A program made the translations under genes and the position numbers. DNA of 64,000 bases from Pedobacter suwonensis (GTDB lineage: Bacteria > Bacteroidota > Bacteroidia > Sphingobacteriales > Sphingobacteriaceae). Below, one piece after another: positions 18,561 through 26,619 of the stretch (position 1 is the first letter of the stretch; each line of letters begins with the position of its first letter). The notes under the pieces are model-generated. The model had not been told where the DNA came from, ran no database searches, and saw only the letters and a list, made by a program, of their open reading frames with translations. The stretch spans positions 94,496 to 158,495 of the forward strand of contig NZ_FOJM01000006.1 of assembly GCF_900111825.1 (NCBI RefSeq), given 5' to 3'.

Positions 18561-19784
18561 CTAATCCGTAATGGGTAAGCTTTCTTGTTTTGGAAGGGAA
18601 ATAAAAAAGGAACTGCCTAAATTTTTACCGGCGCTACTTGCCCATACTTTACCGCCATGCAGTTGCACCAGTGTTTTAACGATATATAGCCCAATGCCGT
18701 TAGAGCGTTCTTTTGCAGTGGGTACCGATGAGAGCTTGGCAAATTTCGTAAACAACTTGGTAATGTCTTCCCTGGTCAGGCCTAAACCGTTGTCTTTAAA
18801 TTCGAATATAATACTGTTGGCTTCCTCGCTGCAGATAATCTCTATGGTTGCTCGTTCATGCGAATATTTAATTGCATTACTCAATAGGTTATTTAAAACG
18901 TCATTTATACGTTCCTGATCTACCTGGATATAGCCATCAGTTAGGCAGCTAATTTTAAGCGTTTGCTGTTTTTCTTTTAATGTAGAATCAAAAGTTGCAG
19001 CCGCTGCATTGATCAGGTCGATTACTTCGACCGTTTCAAATCTGAGATCTATGGCAGCATTTTCATTTTTAGCTTCATTCAGCAGATTGTTCATCGTTTG
19101 CTCGATGTTCCGGCCGGTTTGCTCAATTTTTTTACCTAGTGATACAAGTTTTTCCTGAGAGAGCAAGCCTTTATCTAAAAGTTGTCCGTAAGCAATCAGC
19201 GATGTGGCCGGGTTTTTCATGTCGTGTGCCAGTCGGTGCAAACGGTCATCGTAAGCGCGTACCGAAATGCGGTTAATGAGTCGCGATTCCAATTTTTCCA
19301 GGGTGATCCTGGCCAGCCATTTCAGTACCAACAGTTGGTCTTGTTCAATGTCATGCCTTGGCTTTTCGTCTATTACGCTTACGGTTCCAATTATAAAGCC
19401 TTCCATCGTAATTATTGGTGCGGCAGCATAAAATCTGATTCCATTGTCCATTTTAACGTAAGCATTATTGCTGATTTCAAGATAGGAATGGGTGTCCTCA
19501 ATTAGGGTAATCTCCGTCGTTTGTGAAGCTACTGCGCATAAGCTATCTTCTTTTTCAATAACTGAGACCGGTATCGGGCTGGTATTTGCCTTAAAATATA
19601 CTTTTGCTTCATCAATAAATGAAATAAATGATCCCGATGCTTTAAAAGTAGTCTTCGCTATTTCTGCAATCAGATCAAAGAGAAGTTCCGGAGGCGAATC
19701 AATAATATCATACCGCCTAAGTTTGTTTAGACGCTGTAATTCATATTCTGTTGTGTTATCTGAGGGTTTGCTAAACTTACTCAT
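18561..19784 (-). CDS. GAF-domain sensor histidine kinase, soluble
   Basis: 407 residues, no membrane segment. A GAF domain (about 28-165) is followed by a HisKA dimerisation helix with the phospho-acceptor His187 in HRLAHDMKNPATSL, and a HATPase domain (about 250-400). The ATP-binding boxes are N-box LNNLLSNAIKYS, G1 FKDNGLGL and G2 RSNGIGLYIVK. A cytosolic GAF kinase of this sort senses a small ligand or redox state and phosphorylates an unlinked response regulator; none is next to it. The ATG at 19784 is the first start of the frame. Promoter not identified; its upstream gap holds an unrelated candidate RNA. Confidence 0.93.
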   Translation of the reverse strand: MSKFSKPSDNTTEYELQRLNKLRRYDIIDSPPELLFDLIAEIAKTTFKASGSFISFIDEAKVYFKANTSPIPVSVIEKEDSLCAVASQTTEITLIEDTHSYLEISNNAYVKMDNGIRFYAAAPIITMEGFIIGTVSVIDEKPRHDIEQDQLLVLKWLARITLEKLESRLINRISVRAYDDRLHRLAHDMKNPATSLIAYGQLLDKGLLSQEKLVSLGKKIEQTGRNIEQTMNNLLNEAKNENAAIDLRFETVEVIDLINAAAATFDSTLKEKQQTLKISCLTDGYIQVDQERINDVLNNLLSNAIKYSHERATIEIICSEEANSIIFEFKDNGLGLTREDITKLFTKFAKLSSVPTAKERSNGIGLYIVKTLVQLHGGKVWASSAGKNLGSSFFISLPKQESLPITD

Positions 19785-20040
19785 GAATGGAGGTTGTTTT
19801 AAAATTGCCAGATGGTCAAGGTTTTTAACAAATATAAACCAAAGAAGTTTTATTCTGTAATTTAGCTTAGCCAGATCAGGAATGTTTTAAATGGTTATTC
19901 GTAATCGTAAATATTTAGGTTGAGGTAAAAGGGGAGGAAGCATTTCAATTATTTTGAAACTATCGTAATGTTGGGTAACTCCATAATAATTTGGCTTGAT
20001 GAGGTGTGATTTAACGGGTTAATAAATCAAAACCCCGTAT

Positions 20041-20081
20041 AAAAGAAAAGAGATACTCCATCCAGACGTATCTCTTTTTTC
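20041..20081 (-). terminator. Terminator of the candidate small RNA
   Basis: Arms AAAAGAGATA and TATCTCTTTT (20046-20055 and 20069-20078) with a 13-nt loop. On the minus strand the stem is followed by TTTTCTTTT. Being symmetrical it could act on both strands, but no gene runs into it from the left. Confidence 0.75.
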
Positions 20082-20201
20082 TAACCAAATATAAACCTGT
20101 TATGAGCCAGGCTTTGTCTTTAACTTTCTTTCTAAACCTGGGTTTATCCGGAAAGTGATTTTATCTATTTCTATTAGTAACAAACATCGTTCCGTTTATT
20201 A
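20041..20201 (-). ncRNA. Candidate regulated small RNA (about 160 nt)
   Basis: On the minus strand the operator palindrome (20228-20246) is followed by a perfect TAnnTTTG box, TATATTTG (20214-20207), about 160 nt without a useful reading frame (longest before the terminator is MFVTNRNR), and a hairpin-T terminator ending near 20041. The body can fold: ATAAACC pairs with GGTTTAT and CCAGG with CCTGG in a nested stem across 20091-20147. It does not overlap the gap gene, whose own terminator ends at 20555, nor the kinase gene at 19784. The same operator sits on sugar-metabolism promoters, so a small RNA of that regulon is inferred. Confidence 0.5.
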
Positions 20202-20206
20202 TGATA

Positions 20207-20214
20207 CAAATATA
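20207..20214 (-). promoter_or_regulatory. -7 promoter box of the candidate small RNA
   Basis: TATATTTG on the minus strand matches the Bacteroidetes TAnnTTTG consensus exactly. The region where a -33 element would fall overlaps the operator at 20228-20246, the geometry expected for repression. No clean TTG -33 element is visible. Confidence 0.55.
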
Positions 20215-20227
20215 GTAAAAAAAATGA

Positions 20228-20246
20228 TAGTGTAAAAAATACACTA
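20228..20246. promoter_or_regulatory. Putative NUDIX-regulator operator (perfect palindrome)
   Basis: TAGTGTAAAAAATACACTA, a perfect 7-5-7 palindrome and the best of the four copies in the window. It lies 14 bp upstream of the -7 box at 20207 on the minus strand. Confidence 0.7.
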
Positions 20247-20554
20247 AGAAAATTTTAAGTATTTTTTTTGTCATTTTTTATTTCCTGTTCTTTTTTCAGA
20301 AGATTTCCGGAATTAAAATCATAATACAGCAAAGATAATGTAAAAATGTGTTAATAAATTGTTAAATAAGCTTGACTTGGGTGTTTTGTTTTTGGATTTT
20401 ATGTCTTTTTTTGTTTTAAAACAGATTTTAAACATGTTATTAACGTATATTATTACTTTTTTAGGTTAATTAGTGAAATAATAAGCTGCGTTTTTTTGCT
20501 AATTAAATTCTTTTGTCTGTTTTCAGGACGCACTTTTATTGGTGAAACTTATTT

Positions 20555-20597
20555 TCAAAATAAAAAGGCAACATTATTTAATTAATGTTGCCTTTTA
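20555..20597 (-). terminator. Terminator of the pfkA-BadF-gap operon
   Basis: AAAAGGCAACATTA (20563-20576) pairs exactly with TAATGTTGCCTTTT (20583-20596), with a 6-nt loop. On the minus strand the stem ends in a T-rich run. It lies 33 bp after the gap stop codon. Confidence 0.88.
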
Positions 20598-20629
20598 TGA
20601 TGTTGAAATTGCTTAAAGCAATTTTTTTG

Positions 20630-21634
<1,005 letters not shown>

Positions 21635-22477
21635 TTAATTAATGTAATGTTTTAATAAATTTTGTATTGGTTCTTTAATGATGCTTTTAATGTTTAGGTC
21701 ATACTTGCTGGCCGCCAACCTTAACCGGTCTTCGAGTTCGGCAGCTACCTTGCCTACAATATGCAGTTCACTATCTTTATGTTTCAGCCATGTAGGTAAA
21801 ATATATATTTCGAAATATTTTTCAAATCCCTCATCAATCAATTTACAGATATACTCATGTTTACTGTTATGGGTAATAAAATCGAAAAACGAAGTCAGAA
21901 ATATATTGGCCTGCGGCTTATTATAAATACGTTCTAATATCTGAGGACGATCCAGATTGTAGGTCAGTGTAAATTTTGCTTCAATATCCTTTGGCATTTT
22001 CTTGCTTAAAAATTCTTTCAGGAGTATTTTTCCGAAATAATTTGATGAGCCTTCATCTCCCAAGATATAGCCTAAGCCAAAATTGTTGTTCAGTGGCTTT
22101 TTTCCATCGAAATAGGCGCAATGTGCACCGCTGCCCAGCATACCAACAATACCCGGCTGATTATAACAGGCGGCTTTGGCTGCACCGAATAAATCATTTT
22201 CGACTACAATTTTGCTGTATCTGAAAAATGACGCCAGGGTTTTGGCCAGTACTTCTTTTCTATCTGATGATGATGCCCCGGCTGCAAAAAAATAGATCTT
22301 TTTGATATTTTCTGCATGGTTAACGAGGACAACCTTTTTATTTAGTATCTGTAAAATTGTTTTCGGATCAACAAAGCAGGGGTTTAAGCCTGTAGTATTG
22401 CAATGGGCTACTACCTGTCCATTTCGGGTTATTTTCCAAAATGCTGTTTTCGATCCGCTATAAACAACTGCTACCAT
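21635..22477 (-). CDS. BadF/BadG-type ATPase-fold protein with degraded kinase motifs
   Basis: 280 residues, colinear with the kinase-like protein at 24474-25334 (shared GYILGDEGSS.YFGK, N-DL and GLNP blocks), so it has the N-acetylglucosamine-kinase-like ASKHA fold. However the N-terminal phosphate loop, ADGGSTKTNW in the paralogue, reads VYSGSKTAFW here with the Asp lost, and the second loop GTGTNS reads GSGAHC. Catalysis may be weak or lost. It sits between pfkA (1-bp gap) and gap (6-bp gap), an unusual place for a sugar kinase. Either a specialised kinase or a sugar-binding sensor; the second idea is inference. Confidence 0.82.
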   Translation of the reverse strand: MVAVVYSGSKTAFWKITRNGQVVAHCNTTGLNPCFVDPKTILQILNKKVVLVNHAENIKKIYFFAAGASSSDRKEVLAKTLASFFRYSKIVVENDLFGAAKAACYNQPGIVGMLGSGAHCAYFDGKKPLNNNFGLGYILGDEGSSNYFGKILLKEFLSKKMPKDIEAKFTLTYNLDRPQILERIYNKPQANIFLTSFFDFITHNSKHEYICKLIDEGFEKYFEIYILPTWLKHKDSELHIVGKVAAELEDRLRLAASKYDLNIKSIIKEPIQNLLKHYIN

Positions 22478-22478
22478 A

Positions 22479-23465
22479 TTATATTGAAAGTACCTCTGTC
22501 ATTTCCATTAAATCGGGTTCGAGTTTAAAAGAATGAGCCGTTAACGCCTCTCTTATGCTGGTTAATTTTATCTCGTTTCCTTTTAAACCTACCATTTGCT
22601 CCGTTTCGCCTGCAATTAACGCATTTACTGCCGCAAAACCTAAACGACTGCCCAAAATTCTGTCGAAACTGCTAGGGCTTCCGCCTCTTTGAAGGTGGCC
22701 CAGAATGGTTACTTTGGTATCATAATGATCAAAGGTTTCTTTTACCTTTTTGGCAATATCGTAAGCGCCGCCCTGTTTATGGCCTTCAGCTACGATGACA
22801 ATGCTCGATGATTTTTTTGTTGCCGCACCTACGGCCAGTTTATCAATTAATTCATGAACACTGGTTTCTCTTTCCGGCAATAATACCGCTTCGGCACCAC
22901 TTGCAATTGAACTTCTTAGGGCAATACAGCCAGAATCACGGCCCATTACTTCTATAAAAAATAAACGGTCGTGTGCATCGGCAGTATCCCTGATTTTATC
23001 AATTGCTTCAATTACGGTATTAATAGCAGTATCATACCCCAACGTAAAGTCAGATCCTACTAAATCGTTATCAATTGTTCCAGGTATACCAATTACCTTA
23101 ACCCCAAAAGTTTCTGAAAAACGTTTAGCTCCGGTAAATGTCCCGTCTCCACCAATAACCACCAGGCCATCAATGTCATTTTTCTTTAAGTTGTTGTAGG
23201 CAATTTGCTGGCCTTCGTCCGTTTTAAATTCTAAACAGCGCGCAGTTTTTAAAATCGTACCACCCAGGTGTAAAATATTACTTACAGAACGGGCATCCAT
23301 TGGTTTTATGTTGTCGGTTATTAAACCCTGGTAACCTTGCATTACCCCAAACATGTTAATGCCGTGGTAAATTCCGGTACGAACAACAGCTCTGATTGCT
23401 GCATTCATCCCAGGGGCATCGCCTCCAGAAGTTAGTACAGCTATATTTTTTATATTTGGCTTCAT
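22479..23465 (-). CDS. pfkA: ATP-dependent 6-phosphofructokinase
   Basis: 328 residues. N-terminal ATP loop LTSGGDAPGMN (11-21), GGDGTF at 105-110 with Gly108 (the residue that marks ATP rather than pyrophosphate use), and catalytic PGTIDNDL with Asp132. MGRDSGCIAL and a C-terminal LGHLQRGGSPSSFDR complete the substrate site. It phosphorylates fructose-6-phosphate, the committing step of glycolysis. It is first in the pfkA-BadF-gap operon. Its start is fixed by the conserved N-terminus and lies only 10 bp from the putative -7 box, so the leader is extremely short. It is divergent from the NUDIX regulator gene across a shared operator. Confidence 0.96.
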   Translation of the reverse strand: MKPNIKNIAVLTSGGDAPGMNAAIRAVVRTGIYHGINMFGVMQGYQGLITDNIKPMDARSVSNILHLGGTILKTARCLEFKTDEGQQIAYNNLKKNDIDGLVVIGGDGTFTGAKRFSETFGVKVIGIPGTIDNDLVGSDFTLGYDTAINTVIEAIDKIRDTADAHDRLFFIEVMGRDSGCIALRSSIASGAEAVLLPERETSVHELIDKLAVGAATKKSSSIVIVAEGHKQGGAYDIAKKVKETFDHYDTKVTILGHLQRGGSPSSFDRILGSRLGFAAVNALIAGETEQMVGLKGNEIKLTSIREALTAHSFKLEPDLMEMTEVLSI

Positions 23466-23475
23466 CTTTATAATA

Positions 23476-23483
23476 CGAATATA
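23476..23483 (-). promoter_or_regulatory. -7 promoter box of pfkA
   Basis: TATATTCG on the minus strand is one mismatch from TAnnTTTG and abuts the operator at 23484. The pfkA ATG follows 10 bp later, predicting a leader of only a few nucleotides. Confidence 0.5.
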
Positions 23484-23502
23484 GTGTGTATTTTTTACAC
23501 TA
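23484..23502. promoter_or_regulatory. Putative operator between pfkA and the NUDIX regulator gene
   Basis: GTGTGTATTTTTTACACTA: right arm TACACTA complete, left arm GTGTGTA matching five of seven. Core GTGTA-N5-TACAC is shared by all four copies. It lies in the divergent gap, so it could control both pfkA and the regulator's own gene. Confidence 0.7.
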
Positions 23503-23576
23503 AGTAATTTATTTTATTTTTTTTACTTAATATTGAAAGTTATACCTTTATCTGCTTAAAATAACTAATTTTTACT

Positions 23577-24266
23577 TTGGAACAAATTTTACCTCATTTA
23601 GATTCCGTATTCTCGATAGATTGCGTTTTGTTCGGATTTGATGGTAAGGAATTAAAAATCCTGCTAATCGAAAGGAATGAAGAACCGTTTAAAGATTGGT
23701 GGGCATTGCCCGGTAATATTGTTGGTCCTGATGAAAGTTTAGATCAATCAGCCTCCAGGATTTTGTATGAACTTACCGGTTTGCGTGGTATTTATATGGA
23801 GCAGTATTATGCTTTTGGTGATCCGAACAGGCACCCGCAAGGGCGGGTAATCACTTTGGCCTACTATGCCTTGATCCGTTTGGGCGGAGACAAGGAATTA
23901 CGCCCGATCAGCACTTATGCCAAGCGGGCCAATTGGCTGCCGATTACCGATCTGCCTAAATTGGCTTTTGATCACCAGAAAATTTACGATAAAGGATTAG
24001 AAAAAATAAAACGGCGGATCAAACACCAACCTATTGCGTTTGAACTCTTGCCAGAGAAATTCACCTTAACACAATTGCAGCACGTTTACGAACTGGTGCT
24101 GGGTAAAAAACTTGATAAAAGGAATTTTAGAAAGAAAATTGTAAGCTTTGGTGTGCTCAAAGAACTTGATGAAAAACAAAAAGGAGTTTCCTATCGTGCA
24201 GCTACCCTATATCGTTTTGATAAGCGTAAATATGCAAAACTTTTTGGCAAGGAGATTTCGTTCTAG
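23577..24266 (+). CDS. NUDIX-fold transcriptional regulator with winged-helix tail (NrtR/AraR type)
   Basis: 229 residues from a TTG start at 23577; no in-frame ATG precedes the conserved DCVLFGFDGKELKILLIERN. The NUDIX domain (about 5-140) keeps the GNIVGPDESL part of its box, but the catalytic REUxEE segment reads RILYEL, so hydrolase activity is probably lost and the domain binds a ligand. Residues about 155-229 form the winged helix of NrtR-like regulators (FTLTQLQHVYELVLGKKLDKRNFRKK). Known relatives respond to ADP-ribose (NrtR) or arabinose (AraR of Bacteroides). Its neighbours are glycolytic and sugar-kinase genes with palindromes, so it likely controls central sugar metabolism. Confidence 0.9.
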   Translation: MEQILPHLDSVFSIDCVLFGFDGKELKILLIERNEEPFKDWWALPGNIVGPDESLDQSASRILYELTGLRGIYMEQYYAFGDPNRHPQGRVITLAYYALIRLGGDKELRPISTYAKRANWLPITDLPKLAFDHQKIYDKGLEKIKRRIKHQPIAFELLPEKFTLTQLQHVYELVLGKKLDKRNFRKKIVSFGVLKELDEKQKGVSYRAATLYRFDKRKYAKLFGKEISF

Positions 24267-24269
24267 CGG

Positions 24270-24335
24270 GTTAAGATTTGAGGGGTTAGATTTGAGAGGT
24301 TAGATTTGAGATGTGAGATTTGAGGTGGAAGGGTG
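24270..24335. repeat. Short imperfect tandem repeat of GGTTAGATTTGAGA
   Basis: Four to five degenerate copies of a 13-15 bp unit (GGTTAAGATTTGAGG, GGTTAGATTTGAGA, GGTTAGATTTGAGA, TGTGAGATTTGAGG) directly after the NUDIX regulator stop codon. It is noncoding and before the terminator at 24380. Confidence 0.75.
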
Positions 24336-24379
24336 CCAAAAGATAAAAACGAAAGCAGCATCGTCTGTTATAAATAGAA

Positions 24380-24414
24380 AAATCCCGGTTTGAATTTCAA
24401 ACCGGGATTTTTTT
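24380..24414. terminator. Bidirectional terminator between the NUDIX regulator and second BadF gene
   Basis: AAATCCCGGTTTG (24380-24392) pairs exactly with CAAACCGGGATTT (24398-24410), loop of five, and T/A tracts on both sides. The two flanking genes converge here. Confidence 0.9.
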
Positions 24415-24473
24415 GCTTGTATAATATGTTTTATACGGATCTGGACTAAGGACTCCAGACTTAGGACTAAAGA

Positions 24474-25334
24474 CTAAGCCTTAGGTGCCAACTCTAAGTG
24501 ATAATGTACCAGGTCGTCTATAGGCGAACGGATAATTTTGCCTACACCCATTTCGTAACGGTCGGCTACAATACTTAAAATATCGCGGAAACTATAACCT
24601 ACAGAACCCACACAGTTTAATTTGTGGTCTTTATAGTTTGGATAGTGGATAACCAAAGCTTCAAAAAATGCGGTAAATGCATAATCGATCGTGCTGAAAG
24701 CATAATCTTCATAGTTATCTTTAAAATCGTATAAAAATTTACTAAAGCTTGCGCAGAAACGGTTCGGCAACGGCTTATTGTAAATATTATCGAAAATATC
24801 TTCGTTGGTCAAGGCATAATTATCATAAAAAGCTTCACGTAATCCTTTTGGCATATAACCTTTCATGTAATCGCTTAAAATGCGTTTACCAATATAAGAA
24901 CCACTACCCTCATCGCCAAGGAAATAACCCAGAGAATCGATGTTCATGGTAATTTCAGTTCCATCGTAAAGGCATGAATTTGTACCTGTGCCTAAAATAG
25001 CGGCAAATCCTGGTTCATTTCCAAGCAATGCTCTGCAGGAAGCAAGTAAATCATGGCCCACAAAGATATTTGCATTGGTGAAAATCTGTTGCATGGCATC
25101 GGATACTATCTTAACATTTGCAGGTGTAGAACAACCGGCACCGTAGTAATAAACCGCTGTCAATTTTTCTCTTTCCAAGTGGTCTGGAAGAGTCTCATTC
25201 AAAGACTTTACAATGTACTCTCCTTTTGAAAAATATGGATTGTAACCTTCGGTGTTAAAGTAAATTTTTCTGCCGGCCTCGTTAATCAAACACCAATTTG
25301 TTTTGGTAGATCCGCCGTCTGCAATTACTATCAT
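24474..25334 (-). CDS. BadF/BadG family sugar kinase (N-acetylglucosamine-kinase-like)
   Basis: 286 residues, about the length of cytosolic GlcNAc/glucosamine kinases. Phosphate loop IADGGSTKTNW at residues 4-14, catalytic Asp in VGHDLLAS, second loop ILGTGTNSCLYDG and GYFLGDEGSGSYIGK are all intact, unlike its paralogue at 21635. It should phosphorylate an amino sugar or glucose-type sugar with ATP; cell-wall sugar recycling is a plausible role. It converges on the NUDIX regulator gene and is divergent from threonine aldolase, with the palindrome at 25439 in the gap. The last residues overlap a word-like repeat at 24440-24476. Confidence 0.88.
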   Translation of the reverse strand: MIVIADGGSTKTNWCLINEAGRKIYFNTEGYNPYFSKGEYIVKSLNETLPDHLEREKLTAVYYYGAGCSTPANVKIVSDAMQQIFTNANIFVGHDLLASCRALLGNEPGFAAILGTGTNSCLYDGTEITMNIDSLGYFLGDEGSGSYIGKRILSDYMKGYMPKGLREAFYDNYALTNEDIFDNIYNKPLPNRFCASFSKFLYDFKDNYEDYAFSTIDYAFTAFFEALVIHYPNYKDHKLNCVGSVGYSFRDILSIVADRYEMGVGKIIRSPIDDLVHYHLELAPKA

Positions 25335-25438
25335 TTTTATTTATTTTTGGTTTTAGCACGATAAAAGTATAAAAAGTCTTATATTTTGTATCCTTTTTTT
25401 TAATAAATTTTTAACAATTTGTTGTTACTGAAAATTAA

Positions 25439-25457
25439 GTGTGTAAAAAATACACTA
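25439..25457. promoter_or_regulatory. Putative operator between the BadF kinase and threonine aldolase genes
   Basis: GTGTGTAAAAAATACACTA, identical in its arms to the copy at 23484 apart from the spacer being A rather than T. It lies 104 bp from the kinase ATG and 97 bp from the aldolase ATG. Confidence 0.7.
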
Positions 25458-25554
25458 TATAAGGCGTTTAATCGCCGAAAAACCTTAAAATTATACCAGA
25501 AAGGGCAGTGGTCTTTTTTTTAACGTCAACAATATTTTACAAGAAAATAGCCAG

Positions 25555-26580
25555 ATGAACAAGCGATTTTTAGATTTTAGGAGTGATACGGTGACCAGGC
25601 CAACTGCCGGAATGTTGGATGCCATGATGAATGCAAAAGTAGGCGATGACGTTTTTGGTGAAGATGAAACGGTGCATGCTTTGGAGACGAAATTGGCTTC
25701 GATTTTTAATATGGAAGCCGGGCTTTTCTGCCCATCCGGAACGATGACCAACCAGATTGCCATCAAGTGTTTTACACAGCCTATGGACGAGGTCATTTGT
25801 GATCAGACTGCACATGTTTACCGCTATGAAATCGGAGGCATTGCTTTTCACTCTGGCGCATCGGTCAGGCTACTTCACGGTGAACGTGGAATCCTGACAC
25901 CGGAGCTGATCGAGCCTGAAATTAATGAAGACAATATCCATTATCCTACATCCAGTTTGGTTGTTTTAGAAAATACAGTAAATAAAGGTGGAGGAAGTTG
26001 TTATACCTTATCGCAAATTGCACCCATTCATCACCTCTGTAACATAAAAGGATTAAAGCTACATTTGGATGGTGCCCGTGTTTTTAATGCACTCATGGCT
26101 ACCGGCGATCAGGCCAGCGAATACGGTAAATATTTTGACGGGATTTCAGTTTGTTTATCTAAAGGACTCGGTGCACCAGTGGGTTCGGTATTGTTAGGTA
26201 CTAAACAAATGATCCATAAAGCGCGAAAAATCAGAAAGGCTTTTGGTGGGGGCATGCGCCAGGCAGGTTTTTTAGCGGCAGCAGGTATTTATGCACTCGA
26301 TCATCATATAACACGGTTAAAAGAGGATCATGCACATGCGCAGGCCTTGGCCAATGCACTGGCCGGCGCAAAATATGTAAAATCAGTAATGCCTGTTGAA
26401 ACCAATATCGTTATTTTTGAAGTCGGAAAGGGATCGGCAGAGAAGGTTGTTCACCAATTAAAGGAAAAAGGGTTGTATTGCAATACCACCAGCGCCAGTA
26501 CCATCCGTTTGGTAACTCACCTTGATCTGACTCCGGAAATGATTGATCAGGCAATTGAAATAATATTACATTTGTCTTAG
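25555..26580 (+). CDS. ltaE: Low-specificity L-threonine aldolase
   Basis: 341 residues, fold type I PLP enzyme. The family N-terminus FRSDTVTRPT, GDDVFGEDETV and FCPSGTMTNQ are present; the PLP lysine is Lys203 in SVCLSKGLGAPVGS, with LHLDGARVFNA supplying the cofactor Asp. It cleaves threonine or allo-threonine to glycine and acetaldehyde. It is followed 39 bp later by accC on the same strand. The operator at 25439 lies upstream, so it could belong to the sugar regulon, though the site may serve only the divergent kinase. Confidence 0.94.
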   Translation: MNKRFLDFRSDTVTRPTAGMLDAMMNAKVGDDVFGEDETVHALETKLASIFNMEAGLFCPSGTMTNQIAIKCFTQPMDEVICDQTAHVYRYEIGGIAFHSGASVRLLHGERGILTPELIEPEINEDNIHYPTSSLVVLENTVNKGGGSCYTLSQIAPIHHLCNIKGLKLHLDGARVFNALMATGDQASEYGKYFDGISVCLSKGLGAPVGSVLLGTKQMIHKARKIRKAFGGGMRQAGFLAAAGIYALDHHITRLKEDHAHAQALANALAGAKYVKSVMPVETNIVIFEVGKGSAEKVVHQLKEKGLYCNTTSASTIRLVTHLDLTPEMIDQAIEIILHLS

Positions 26581-26619
26581 ATAGAGTCCTAAGTTGCAAG
26601 TATTCAGTCCTGAGTCAAT

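Noticed and set aside
18561..19784. The small RNA candidate as a long leader of the histidine kinase gene.
   Set aside because: A hairpin-T terminator at 20041-20081 lies between them, 257 bp from the kinase start.
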